A stretch of 6,904 bases of DNA, taken from the NCBI GenBank assembly GCA_031254715.1, contig JAIRTY010000458.1:1-6904 (forward strand), given 5' to 3'. Shown one piece after another: positions 1 to 5,898 of this stretch. This DNA is from Nocardiopsaceae bacterium. Lineage in GTDB: Bacteria > Actinomycetota > Actinomycetes > Streptosporangiales > Streptosporangiaceae. The notes beneath the pieces were generated by a model. It ran no database searches. It was not told the DNA's origin and saw nothing but the letters and a program-made list of their open reading frames with translations. Position 1 is the first letter of the stretch; each line of letters begins with the position of its first letter. Both the position numbers and the translations under genes were made by a program.

Positions 1-85
1 CCATTGCCAGGTCGGCTGCCGCTGCCTGGAAGAAGGCGGCTGCCTCCGCTTCCTGCAATCCCGCAGCCTGGCCGACCTGCCTCAT
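1..85 (-). CDS. Possible partial ORF downstream of the zinc-ribbon gene (product unknown, runs off window)
   Basis: Reading the minus strand from an ATG at 85, an open frame runs to the window edge and encodes an Ala/Gln-rich, probably helical peptide beginning MRQVGQAAGLQEAEAAAF. It is in the same frame as the zinc-ribbon gene upstream, separated from it by that gene's TGA (116-118) plus ten open codons. About 70% of third positions are G/C, which fits weak coding character. No SD is visible before the ATG. It could be a separate small gene, the lost 3' half of a longer ancestral gene, or a chance open frame. I do not recognise the product. Confidence 0.3.
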   Translation of the reverse strand, partial: MRQVGQAAGLQEAEAAAFFQAAAADLAM

Positions 86-115
86 GGATCGAGCGTACGC
101 GTTGGCAGCTGCGGC

Positions 116-325
116 TCACGCCACTCTGCTGGCCACGGCACCGACCTGACCAGGTGCGGCGCGGTACAACACGAAGCCCTCCAGCAGCGCGGCACCGCAG
201 CCAGCGCAGGCCCACTCGGGGCAGTACCCGTCCGGAGAGTCCGGGCAGCTGCCCGGATCCGCGTGGTGCTGCTCGAAGAGCCGGTCATCGCCGCACTCGG
301 GACAGTGGCGGAACTCCTGGCTCAT
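116..325 (-). CDS. Small zinc-ribbon-like protein (69 aa)
   Basis: This small soluble protein has a Cys pattern typical of a zinc ribbon: a CPEC knuckle at residues 8-11 and a CAGC knuckle at residues 40-43, with extra potential ligands H20, H21, C27 and C35 between them. There is no signal peptide or membrane segment. The ATG at 325 is chosen because a strong SD (AGGAGG, complement of 334-339) lies 8 nt upstream; a GTG at 328 is the alternative. The gene is divergent from hemE across about 160 bp. The fold assignment (metal binding) follows from the Cys knuckles. The biological role, whether nucleic-acid or protein binding, cannot be inferred. The frame remains open beyond its stop, so it may be a shortened version of a longer protein. 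Confidence 0.7.
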   Translation of the reverse strand: MSQEFRHCPECGDDRLFEQHHADPGSCPDSPDGYCPEWACAGCGAALLEGFVLYRAAPGQVGAVASRVA

Positions 326-362
326 CACCGCGACCTCCTCGGCCCGGGGACACGGCCCCGGA

Positions 363-387
363 ACCCCCGCAGAACTAGTCCGGGGGT
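363..387. repeat. Inverted repeat in the zinc-ribbon/hemE divergent region
   Basis: ACCCCCG (363-369) and CGGGGGT (381-387) form perfect 7-bp arms around an 11-nt, relatively AT-rich loop. It lies between the divergent zinc-ribbon gene and hemE, so it could be an operator or a structured 5' leader of the minus-strand transcript. In such GC-rich DNA, short C-run/G-run repeats also arise by chance. Confidence 0.3.
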
Positions 388-427
388 GATCGGGAAACCC
401 CCGTCAGGTGCGACAACGATCGTGACA

Positions 428-440
428 TGACCGGCGGTCA
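428..440. promoter_or_regulatory. Candidate operator palindrome upstream of hemE
   Basis: TGACC-GGC-GGTCA is a perfect 5-bp-arm palindrome with a 3-bp centre, and it overlaps a second, wider pair (GTGAC at 422-426, GTCAC at 437-441). It sits 45-57 bp before the hemE ATG, where a repressor or activator dimer could bind. No clear -10/-35 pair is visible around it, so function is inferred from symmetry and position only. Confidence 0.3.
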
Positions 441-484
441 CAGCCGGGGATATCCGGCGGCGTGTCCCGTTCCCGCCCTGTGAG

Positions 485-1543
485 ATGCTCGGGGGCGTGC
501 CGAGCGACCTGGCGGATTCGCCATTCCTGCGGGCCTGCCGCGGCCTGCCGGTGCCGAGAGTGCCGGTGTGGTTCATGCGCCAGGCGGGCCGGGCGCTGCC
601 CGAGTACCACGCGGCCCGGGCCGGCCTGCCCATGCTGACCGCCTGCGCCACCCCGGACCTGGTCACCGAGCTGACCCTGCAGCCGCTGCGGCGCTACCAG
701 GTCGACGCAGCCATCCTGTTCAGCGACATCGTGGTGCCGCTGAAGGCGGTCGGGGTCGGCATCGACATCAAGGCCGGGGTGGGCCCGGTGGTGGACCAGC
801 CCATCCGGGAACGCCGGGACCTGGCCGCGCTGCGGCCGCTCGAGCCCTCCGATGTGCCCTACGTCAGCGAGGCGGTCGGCTCGCTGGTGGCCGAGCTCGG
901 CGCGACCCCGCTGATCGGCTTCGCCGGCGCTCCCTTCACCCTCGCCTCCTACCTGGTCGAGGGCGGTCCCTCCCGGAACCTCGAGCGCACCAAGTCGCTG
1001 CTGTACTCCGACCCGCCGCTGTGGCACGACCTGCTGGACCGGCTGGCCACCATCACGATCTCGTTCCTGCGGGTGCAGATCGCCGCCGGGGCGTCCGCGG
1101 TGCAGCTGTTCGACTCGTGGGCCGGAGCCGTCGGGCCGGACGACTACCGGGAGAGCGTGCTGCCGCACAGCCGCCGGGTGCTGACCGGACTCGCTGGCGC
1201 CGGCGTGCCGCTGATCCACTTCGGGGTCGGCACCGGCGAACTGCTCGGGCTGATGGCCGACGCCGGGGCGGACGTGGTCGGGGTGGACTGGCGGGTGCCC
1301 CTGGATCAGGCCGCCCGCCGGGCCGGCCCAGGCACCGCGCTGCAGGGCAACCTGGACCCGGCCGTGCTGCTCGCCCCGTGGCAGGTGATCGAGCGGCACG
1401 CCGCCGACGTGCTGGCGCGAGGCCGGGCCGCCCGCGGGCACATCTTCAATCTCGGTCACGGCGTGCTGCCGGAGACCAGCCCGGACGCGCTCGCCCGGCT
1501 CGCCGATTACGTCCGCGAACGGCCGCGCACCCAGCCGGAGTGA
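485..1543 (+). CDS. hemE: Uroporphyrinogen decarboxylase HemE
   Basis: HemE is a cytosolic enzyme that removes the four acetate carboxyl groups of uroporphyrinogen III to give coproporphyrinogen III. The protein has the full family length (352 aa) and the expected motifs in order: substrate-binding FMRQAGRALPEY (R32, R36), the essential aspartate in ILFSDIVVPL (D81), the tyrosine in APFTLASYLVEGG (Y156), the serine in LFDSWAG (S211) and the histidine in IFNLGHGVLPET (H325). These correspond to Arg37/41, Asp86, Tyr164, Ser219 and His339 of the human enzyme. The start is uncertain: the ATG at 485 and an in-frame GTG at 497 (MPSDLADSPFLRAC) both fit the family, and neither has a good SD. It is convergent with the DUF4349 gene, 21 bp away, and upstream of hemY/hemQ on the same strand but separated from them by that gene, so it probably has its own promoter. 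Confidence 0.97.
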   Translation: MLGGVPSDLADSPFLRACRGLPVPRVPVWFMRQAGRALPEYHAARAGLPMLTACATPDLVTELTLQPLRRYQVDAAILFSDIVVPLKAVGVGIDIKAGVGPVVDQPIRERRDLAALRPLEPSDVPYVSEAVGSLVAELGATPLIGFAGAPFTLASYLVEGGPSRNLERTKSLLYSDPPLWHDLLDRLATITISFLRVQIAAGASAVQLFDSWAGAVGPDDYRESVLPHSRRVLTGLAGAGVPLIHFGVGTGELLGLMADAGADVVGVDWRVPLDQAARRAGPGTALQGNLDPAVLLAPWQVIERHAADVLARGRAARGHIFNLGHGVLPETSPDALARLADYVRERPRTQPE

Positions 1544-1550
1544 TCAGCGC

Positions 1551-1577
1551 GCCGGGCCCGGCGGTCAGCCGGCCGGG
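1551..1577. terminator. GC-rich stem-loop between convergent hemE and DUF4349 gene (possible terminator)
   Basis: The gap between the two facing stop codons contains a perfect 12-bp palindrome, GCCGGGCCCGGC (1551-1562). CCGGC (1558-1562) can also pair with GCCGG (1568-1572) around a GGTCA loop. A hairpin here could end transcription from both sides, as is common between convergent actinobacterial genes. There is no T-tract, so this is position-based inference. Confidence 0.35.
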
Positions 1578-2536
1578 CGGGGGCCGGCGCGTTGCCGCAG
1601 CCGCCGCCGCAGCCAGTAGCCGAGCCACCCGGCCAGTGCGATCGGCACCGCGAACGGCAGCGCCGCGCCCAGCCCGGTGAGGACCGCCCACACCACCATG
1701 ACCAGCGCGTGCCAGCCGCCGGCCAGGCCGCGGACGAACCCGCCGCCCCGCCGGTGCCGGGTGGCCACGGCGGCGTGCCTGGCCGCAAGCACCAGCGTCA
1801 CCGTGGCGTAGCTGGTCTCGCGGCTCAGCGCCCGCTGCTGGGCCTCCAGCGCTTCCAGGCCCGACTCCTGCGCGTTGATCTGGTCCTGCACCGCCAGCAG
1901 CGAGCCGACCGACCCGGCCCGCCCCAGCAGCGCCCGGAGCTGGGAGATGGCGGCCCGGGCGGAGGCGACCCGGCTGCTGGTGTCCGCGACCGCCTGGGTG
2001 ACGTCCTGGGCGTGCTGCGTGAGCGACACCCGGGTGCCGAGCTGGCCCCCGGACAGCTCGGCAAGCACCCGCGGGTACGCAGCGGCCGGCACCTTCAGCT
2101 CCAGGTGCACCAGCGGCCCGCCGTGCCGGCCCCGTCCCCGCTCCGCGTTCTCGCTGGCGACGTAGCCGCCCGCGGCGGAGGCGATCCGGGTGGCCTGGGC
2201 GGTGGCGCGGCTCACGTCGGCCGACCTGATGGTCATGCCGGCGCGGTAGACGATGGACCTCGAACGGACGGCGGCGAGCTTCGCGCCCGCGCCGCTCGCG
2301 CCCGCGCCGCTTGTGCCCGCAGCGCGCGAGCGGGCGCCGAGCGAGCCGGCGCCGGCGGCCGCTGGCTGCGCCATCGACCCGGGCGCGCTGTGGCGGGACC
2401 CGGCCGATGAGGAGGAGATGGCGGCGCCCGAGCAGGCGGCCGTCAGCATGCAGAAGCCGGCGATGAGCACCGCGCCGGCAGCGGTCCGCCCGCGGCCTGA
2501 TAGCCGGGCGGAATAGGGTGACATGGACGCTGTCAT
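1565..2536 (-). CDS. DUF4349-type putative lipoprotein with C-terminal membrane segment (323 aa)
   Basis: From the ATG at 2536 the protein begins with an Arg-containing n-region and a hydrophobic stretch (AAGAVLIAGFCMLTAAC), a lipoprotein-like signal with Cys at residue 35, though the -3 position is Thr rather than the usual Leu. An Ala/Ser/Gly-rich linker follows, then a DUF4349-like core (about 92-252: YRAGMTIRSADVSRATAQ, GGYVASEN, VHLELKVPAAAYPRVLAEL, LGTRVSLTQHAQDVTQAVADTSSRV). The core includes a probable coiled coil (about 185-240). The C-terminus has hydrophobic membrane segment(s) (about 275-308) ending in WLRRRLRQR. The family is of unknown function, and an envelope location is inferred. 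Alternative starts are ATG 2524 and TTG 2581; 2536 is preferred because it keeps a normal signal peptide and follows a leader-like ORF by 5 nt. It is oriented against hemE and away from hemY, so it is not in the haem operon, although it lies inside the cluster. Confidence 0.85.
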   Translation of the reverse strand: MTASMSPYSARLSGRGRTAAGAVLIAGFCMLTAACSGAAISSSSAGSRHSAPGSMAQPAAAGAGSLGARSRAAGTSGAGASGAGAKLAAVRSRSIVYRAGMTIRSADVSRATAQATRIASAAGGYVASENAERGRGRHGGPLVHLELKVPAAAYPRVLAELSGGQLGTRVSLTQHAQDVTQAVADTSSRVASARAAISQLRALLGRAGSVGSLLAVQDQINAQESGLEALEAQQRALSRETSYATVTLVLAARHAAVATRHRRGGGFVRGLAGGWHALVMVVWAVLTGLGAALPFAVPIALAGWLGYWLRRRLRQRAGPRPAG

Positions 2537-2541
2537 GCCGG

Positions 2542-2595
2542 TCAGACGCGGCCTGCCCGGACCGGGGTTCCGCCGCCGCAATCACGGATTGGCAT
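2542..2595 (-). CDS. Possible 17-codon leader ORF before the DUF4349 gene
   Basis: The strongest SD near the lipoprotein gene (AGGGAGGT, complement of 2604-2611) does not serve the lipoprotein frame. It sits 8 nt before an ATG at 2595 that opens MPIRDCGGGTPVRAGRV and stops with TGA at 2544-2542. The lipoprotein ATG (2536) follows after 5 nt, a distance suited to termination-reinitiation coupling. The peptide has no run of a single regulatory amino acid, so classic attenuation is not evident. It could also be a fortuitous frame, with the SD acting at a distance. Confidence 0.4.
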   Translation of the reverse strand: MPIRDCGGGTPVRAGRV

Positions 2596-2604
2596 CAGAG
2601 CACA

Positions 2605-2622
2605 CCTCCCTTAGCGGGGAGG
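2605..2622. promoter_or_regulatory. Hairpin that can mask the SD of the lipoprotein leader ORF
   Basis: CCTCCC (2605-2610) and GGGAGG (2617-2622) form a perfect 6-bp inverted repeat around a 6-nt loop. In the minus-strand transcript the downstream arm is the SD itself (GGGAGG) and the upstream arm is its exact anti-SD (CCTCCC). Folding would therefore occlude ribosome binding. This arrangement is seen directly; regulation by it is inferred. Confidence 0.45.
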
Positions 2623-2631
2623 ATCGCTGCT

Positions 2632-2659
2632 CGTATCGACTGAGAATCCTCTGCGCCAA
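2632..2659 (-). promoter_or_regulatory. Possible promoter for the DUF4349 gene
   Basis: On the minus strand, TTGGCG (complement of 2654-2659) and GATACG (complement of 2632-2637) are spaced 16 bp apart, loosely like -35 and -10 elements. Transcription would start near 2622-2626, right at the SD-masking hairpin. The matches are imperfect and GC-rich promoters are hard to call by eye. Confidence 0.25.
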
Positions 2660-2712
2660 GCCGTGCGGCGGCCGATGCCGGGGCAGACCGCGACATGTGC
2701 CAGGGTTGGACC

Positions 2713-4191
2713 GTGACTGAGGCTGAGCCGCCGCGGGTGGTGATCGTGGGCGGCGGGATCGCCGGGCTGGCCGCCGCGTTCTTCCTGCGCGATGAGCCGG
2801 TGGCGGTGACCGTGCTGGAAGGGTCGGCCCGGATCGGCGGGAAGCTGGCCGTCTCCGAGGTGGCCGGGGCCCCGGTCGACGAGGGCGCCGAGTCGCTGCT
2901 GGCCCGCCGCCCGGAAGGGACCGACCTGATCCGCGCCGTCGGGCTTGGCGGGCAGCTGGCCGAGCCGGGCACCACTTCGGCCGGGGTCTGGACCCGGGGG
3001 CGGCTGCGCCCGCTGCCGGCCCGTCAGTTCCTGGGCGTCCCCGCCGACCTGGCCGAACTGGAACGCTCCGGGGTGCTGTCGGCCGCCGGGCTGGCCCGTG
3101 CCCGGCAAGACGAAGGCCTGCCGGCCACCCCCCGCGGCGATGACGTCCCGGTCGGCGGCTACATCGGGGCCAGGTTCGGCCAGGAACTGGTGGACCGGCT
3201 GGTCGACCCGCTGCTTGGCGGGGTGTACGCGGGACGGTCCGAGGAACTGTCGTTCGAGGCCACGATGCCTGCCCTGGCGCAGGAGTCGCGCCGTCACGCC
3301 TCGCTGGCAGCGGCGGCGTCCGCGCTCGTGGGCCCGCCGGGGCGCAGCCAGCCGCCACGGCCGGCCGGGCCGGTCTTCACCACCCTGGCCGGCGGGCTCG
3401 GCACGCTGCCGGACGCGGTGGCCGCCGCCGCCGGGGCCCGGGTGCGCACCGGCGTGATGGTGCGCGAGCTGGCCCGGGCCCCCTCCGGCTGGCGGCTGAC
3501 CGCCGGGTCGGCGCACGCCCCCGAGCAGATCACCGCCGATGCGGTGATCCTGGCCGTCCCGGCCCGGCCCGCCAGCCGGCTGCTGGCCGGGATCGCGGGG
3601 GACGCGTCGGGCGCGCTGGCCGGCATCCCGTACGCCAGCATCGCCATCGTCACCCTCGCCTACCGCGAGCAGGCATTCCCGCGCCCGCCCGCGGGCAGCG
3701 GCTACCTGGTGCCCGCGGTGGACGGGCATCCGGTCAAGGCGGTCACGTTCGCCACCGGGAAGTGGCCTCAGCTGGCGGCTGCCGCGCCCGGCACCGTGCT
3801 GGTGCGGTGCTCGCTGGGGCGGGCCGGCGAGGAAGCCACGCTGCAGCGCGACGACACGGAGCTGGCCGCGCTGGCCGCCGCGGACCTGGCAGCGGCCACC
3901 GGGGTGACGGGCGCGCCGGCCGCGGCGCGGGTCAGCCGGTGGGGCGGAGCGCTGCCGCAGTACCTGACCGGGCACCTCGGCCGGGTGGCGCGGGTCAGGG
4001 CCGGCGTCGCCGCCCAGCCGGGCCTGGCGGTGTGCGGGGCCGCCTACGACGGGCTCGGCATTCCCGCCTGCGTCGCCACCGCCCGCACCGCCGCGGCCCA
4101 GGTGGCTGCCTACCTGGCCGGCCCGCACGGCCAGGCCGGGCACGGCACCGGCCCGATGCGGGATCCGGGGGCGGCGCGCTCGCGCGGATGA
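2713..4191 (+). CDS. hemY: FAD-dependent protoporphyrinogen/coproporphyrinogen oxidase (HemY/CgoX, often labelled HemG)
   Basis: This oxidase makes the porphyrin by six-electron oxidation. In actinobacteria that carry HemQ, the expected substrate is coproporphyrinogen III, giving coproporphyrin III. The N-terminus has the dinucleotide-binding motif VVIVGGGIAGLAAAF (residues 9-23), with the ribose-binding acidic residue in VTVLEGSARIGGKL (E36) and the family motif DEGAESLLARRPE (about 56-68). The C-terminus has the second FAD-contact motif CGAAYDGLGIPACVATA (about 441-457). The length of 492 aa is normal. There is no signal peptide or obvious transmembrane helix. GTG 2713 is chosen because AGGG lies 7 nt upstream and the Rossmann strand then starts at the usual distance; ATG 2695 (MCQGWTV...) is the alternative. 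Its TGA overlaps the hemQ ATG, so the two are probably co-translated. The last 25 or so residues are a disordered Gly/Pro/Arg tail. Confidence 0.95.
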   Translation: MTEAEPPRVVIVGGGIAGLAAAFFLRDEPVAVTVLEGSARIGGKLAVSEVAGAPVDEGAESLLARRPEGTDLIRAVGLGGQLAEPGTTSAGVWTRGRLRPLPARQFLGVPADLAELERSGVLSAAGLARARQDEGLPATPRGDDVPVGGYIGARFGQELVDRLVDPLLGGVYAGRSEELSFEATMPALAQESRRHASLAAAASALVGPPGRSQPPRPAGPVFTTLAGGLGTLPDAVAAAAGARVRTGVMVRELARAPSGWRLTAGSAHAPEQITADAVILAVPARPASRLLAGIAGDASGALAGIPYASIAIVTLAYREQAFPRPPAGSGYLVPAVDGHPVKAVTFATGKWPQLAAAAPGTVLVRCSLGRAGEEATLQRDDTELAALAAADLAAATGVTGAPAAARVSRWGGALPQYLTGHLGRVARVRAGVAAQPGLAVCGAAYDGLGIPACVATARTAAAQVAAYLAGPHGQAGHGTGPMRDPGAARSRG

Positions 4192-5027
4192 CCGACAATG
4201 AGTACATGGCAGATGACAGCGGCGCGGACCGGCGCGATGACCGGGTGCGGCGCGAGCAGGACAAGCTGGTCAGCGAGACGATGGAGCGGGTGACGGCCGG
4301 CATCGCCGCGGCGGCGGACAGCAGCCGCCGGCCGCGGGCCCGCGAGCTCAACCAGCTCATCCGCTACACCATGTGGTCGGTGTTCCGGGTCACCGCCGCT
4401 GGCGGCCTGGCCGACGTGCCCGGCGGCCGCGAGGGCGCGGCCGCCGAGGCGGAGGAACTGCTCGCGCAGGCCGCGGGCAAGGACATCGTGACCCGTGGCT
4501 GCTACGACGTGCAGGGCCTGCGGGCGGACGCCGACTACCTGTTCTGGTGGCACGCGCCGTCCCCCGACGATCTGCAGGAGGTGTACGGGCGGCTGCGCCG
4601 CACCCGGCTCGGCCGCGCCAGCGAGCCGGCCTGGTCGGCGATGGCGCTGCACCGCCCGGCCGAGTTCAACAAGGGCCACATCCCGGCGTTCCTGGCCGGC
4701 GAGGAGCCCGGCAACTACATCAGCGTGTACCCGTTCGTCCGTTCCTACGAGTGGTACCTGCTGGCCCCGGCCGAGCGCCGGGCGATGCTCGCCGAGCACG
4801 GCAAGATGGCCCGCGAGTACCCGGACGTGCGGGCGAACACGGTTGCCAGCTTCGCCCTGAACGACTACGAGTGGATGCTCTGCTTCGAGGCGGACGAGCT
4901 GCACCGGATCGTGGATCTCATGCGCCACCTGCGAGGTGCTGCGGCCCGCCGGCATACCAGGGTAGAGATCCCGTTCTATGCCGGACGGCGCAAGCCGCTG
5001 CGGGAACTGATCGCCGCGCTGCCTTAG
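4188..5027 (+). CDS. hemQ: Coprohaem decarboxylase HemQ/ChdC (chlorite-dismutase family)
   Basis: HemQ/ChdC oxidatively decarboxylates two propionates of coprohaem III with H2O2, forming haem b, the last step of the coproporphyrin-dependent pathway. The 279-aa protein has a charged N-terminal extension (1-50) and then the ferredoxin-like double domain. Diagnostic residues are the distal His in NKGHIPAFLAGEEPG (H164), the radical-forming Tyr in SVYPFVRSYEWYLL (Y181), and the proximal haem-ligand His in MLAEHGKMAREYPDVRANTVASF (H204). Their spacing (17 and 23 residues) equals that of His118/Tyr135/His158 in Corynebacterium diphtheriae ChdC, marking it as the actinobacterial type with a distal His. 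The C-terminal ADELHRIVDLMRHLR and IPFYAGRR also fit. The start ATG 4188 overlaps the hemY stop (ATGA); ATG 4206 is an alternative. No separate promoter is expected. Confidence 0.96.
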   Translation: MTDNEYMADDSGADRRDDRVRREQDKLVSETMERVTAGIAAAADSSRRPRARELNQLIRYTMWSVFRVTAAGGLADVPGGREGAAAEAEELLAQAAGKDIVTRGCYDVQGLRADADYLFWWHAPSPDDLQEVYGRLRRTRLGRASEPAWSAMALHRPAEFNKGHIPAFLAGEEPGNYISVYPFVRSYEWYLLAPAERRAMLAEHGKMAREYPDVRANTVASFALNDYEWMLCFEADELHRIVDLMRHLRGAAARRHTRVEIPFYAGRRKPLRELIAALP

Positions 5028-5075
5028 GTTGGCCGCGTTCGTACAGGCCAGGGGCTGATTCGCCCGCCCAGCTCG

Positions 5076-5095
5076 TCGCGAAGGTAGATTCGCGA
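5076..5095. promoter_or_regulatory. Perfect inverted repeat over the start region of the DinB-fold gene
   Basis: TCGCGAA (5076-5082), a 6-nt loop GGTAGA, and TTCGCGA (5089-5095) form a perfect repeat ending 2 nt before the ATG at 5098. The only SD-like sequence (AAGG, 5081-5084) lies in the stem-loop. It may be an operator for a dimeric repressor, a translation-blocking RNA hairpin, or a weak terminator after hemQ; the sequence alone does not decide. Confidence 0.45.
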
Positions 5096-5097
5096 TC

Positions 5098-5619
5098 ATG
5101 GCGGCGTATCAGGCGGCTCATGCCGGACCAGCAGCGGGCCTGCCCGCACAGCAGGAGCGAGCCCGGCAGGCGCTGCAGGCCATCCAGGAGGCGGGATGGC
5201 TGCGCCCGCCCGATGACCGCGTCCGGGCCCGGCTGGCCGGGCTTGGCCACTTCCCGGACTTCCCCGGGGAGCTGGCATGGCTGCCGTGTGATGTGGCAGG
5301 TCACCTCCGCGACAGCGCGCTGATCTTCTCGGCCCGCATCCAGGCCGCCCGCATGATTGACCGGCCGTATCTGGTCGACTTCTCCACCTGCGATCCGGCC
5401 CGGGTGGCACGCTACCGGTCGCTGCCCAGGGACCAGATGCTGCGCGAACTGGCGGCAGCCCAGCAGCGCTTGGCAGCGGCCGTAGCTGGGGTGACTCAGG
5501 CCGATATGGCCAGGACAGCCTGTCACGAATTTGACGGTGACGTCGCGCTGGCGGACATCCTCGCGTTCCTGCCCCGTCACCAGGCCGACCACGCTGAGCA
5601 ACTCGAATTGCTCACGTAA
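5098..5619 (+). CDS. DinB-fold four-helix protein, putative metal-dependent (173 aa)
   Basis: The pattern matches the DinB/YfiT-like four-helix bundle superfamily, whose members bind a divalent metal through three histidines; some act as thiol (bacillithiol or mycothiol) S-transferases. Here the candidate triad is H69 in CDVAGHLRDSALIFSARI and H161/H165 in FLPRHQADHAEQLELL (HxxxH). The middle helix, LPRDQMLRELAAAQQRLAAAVAGV, and the spacing between them fit the family. There is no signal peptide. It is 70 bp downstream of hemQ on the same strand. It could be read through from the haem operon, but the inverted repeat just before its start suggests separate control. Substrate and thiol cofactor are unknown; mycothiol would be the likely one in an actinobacterium, which is inference from lineage only. 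Confidence 0.82.
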   Translation: MAAYQAAHAGPAAGLPAQQERARQALQAIQEAGWLRPPDDRVRARLAGLGHFPDFPGELAWLPCDVAGHLRDSALIFSARIQAARMIDRPYLVDFSTCDPARVARYRSLPRDQMLRELAAAQQRLAAAVAGVTQADMARTACHEFDGDVALADILAFLPRHQADHAEQLELLT

Positions 5620-5670
5620 GCGACCGCAGCCTCCAGCAAGACAGAAAGCACACCTGCAGGGAGGGCATTG

Positions 5671-5826
5671 GTGGTCGAGGTGCCTGTTTCGCGCCCCGAT
5701 TCTGACTCATTGTGTCTGGTCGCGGCGGCGCCGTCGGTCACGCCGTGGTCGCTGCGTAGCGATCACGAAGAGCTGGTTGCAGGCGGGGTGGACGCGGTGT
5801 TCGCCACGGTCGCCTGCGGGTCCTAG
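5671..5826 (+). CDS. Short unknown ORF, possibly a truncated gene remnant (51 aa)
   Basis: A GTG at 5671 is preceded 5 nt upstream by a strong SD (GGGAGGG, 5659-5665) and opens a 51-codon frame to TAG at 5824-5826. About 78% of third positions are G/C, so it looks coding. The peptide has a segment TPWSLRSDHEELVAGGVDAVFATVA. The GGVDAVFATVA portion loosely recalls the N-terminal strand of metal-dependent hydrolases such as M19 dipeptidases, but it lacks a visible metal-binding motif and stops far too early for an enzyme. It may be the 5' remnant of a decayed gene or a genuine small protein. Recognition of the family is weak. Confidence 0.35.
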   Translation: MVEVPVSRPDSDSLCLVAAAPSVTPWSLRSDHEELVAGGVDAVFATVACGS

Positions 5827-5835
5827 ACGCGATAT

Positions 5836-5860
5836 GGGGCAGATGAGGGCACAGTGGGGC
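5836..5860. repeat. Three GGGGC-like boxes with 10-bp period
   Basis: GGGGC (5836-5840), AGGGC (5846-5850) and GGGGC (5856-5860) recur exactly one helical turn apart, starting 10 bp after the stop of the 51-codon ORF. Phased short repeats can be binding sites for a multimeric DNA-binding protein, such as arm sites of a tyrosine recombinase or a regulator. No integrase gene is in the window, so the role is unknown. Confidence 0.35.
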
Positions 5861-5898
5861 CACAAGCCGGCCAGCCAGTGGTCCTCATGGGCACAGCC

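Noticed and set aside
4..378. Plus-strand 124-codon ORF at the left edge
   Set aside because: Pro/Arg-rich translation; antisense to the zinc-ribbon gene, which has Cys knuckles and a strong SD.
404..1459. Long minus-strand open frame (351 codons) antisense to hemE
   Set aside because: It overlaps an unmistakable hemE; its translation is low-complexity His/Gln/Arg/Gly-rich, as expected for a shadow frame in GC-rich DNA.
1446..2585. Second minus-strand frame over the DUF4349 gene, GTG start at 2585
   Set aside because: Arg/Gly-rich translation without a signal peptide or domain; the overlapping frame gives a coherent signal sequence, DUF4349-like core and membrane segment.
2611..4143. Long minus-strand open frame (510 codons) antisense to hemY
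   Set aside because: Shadow of hemY: no domain pattern, biased composition, and no credible start signal.
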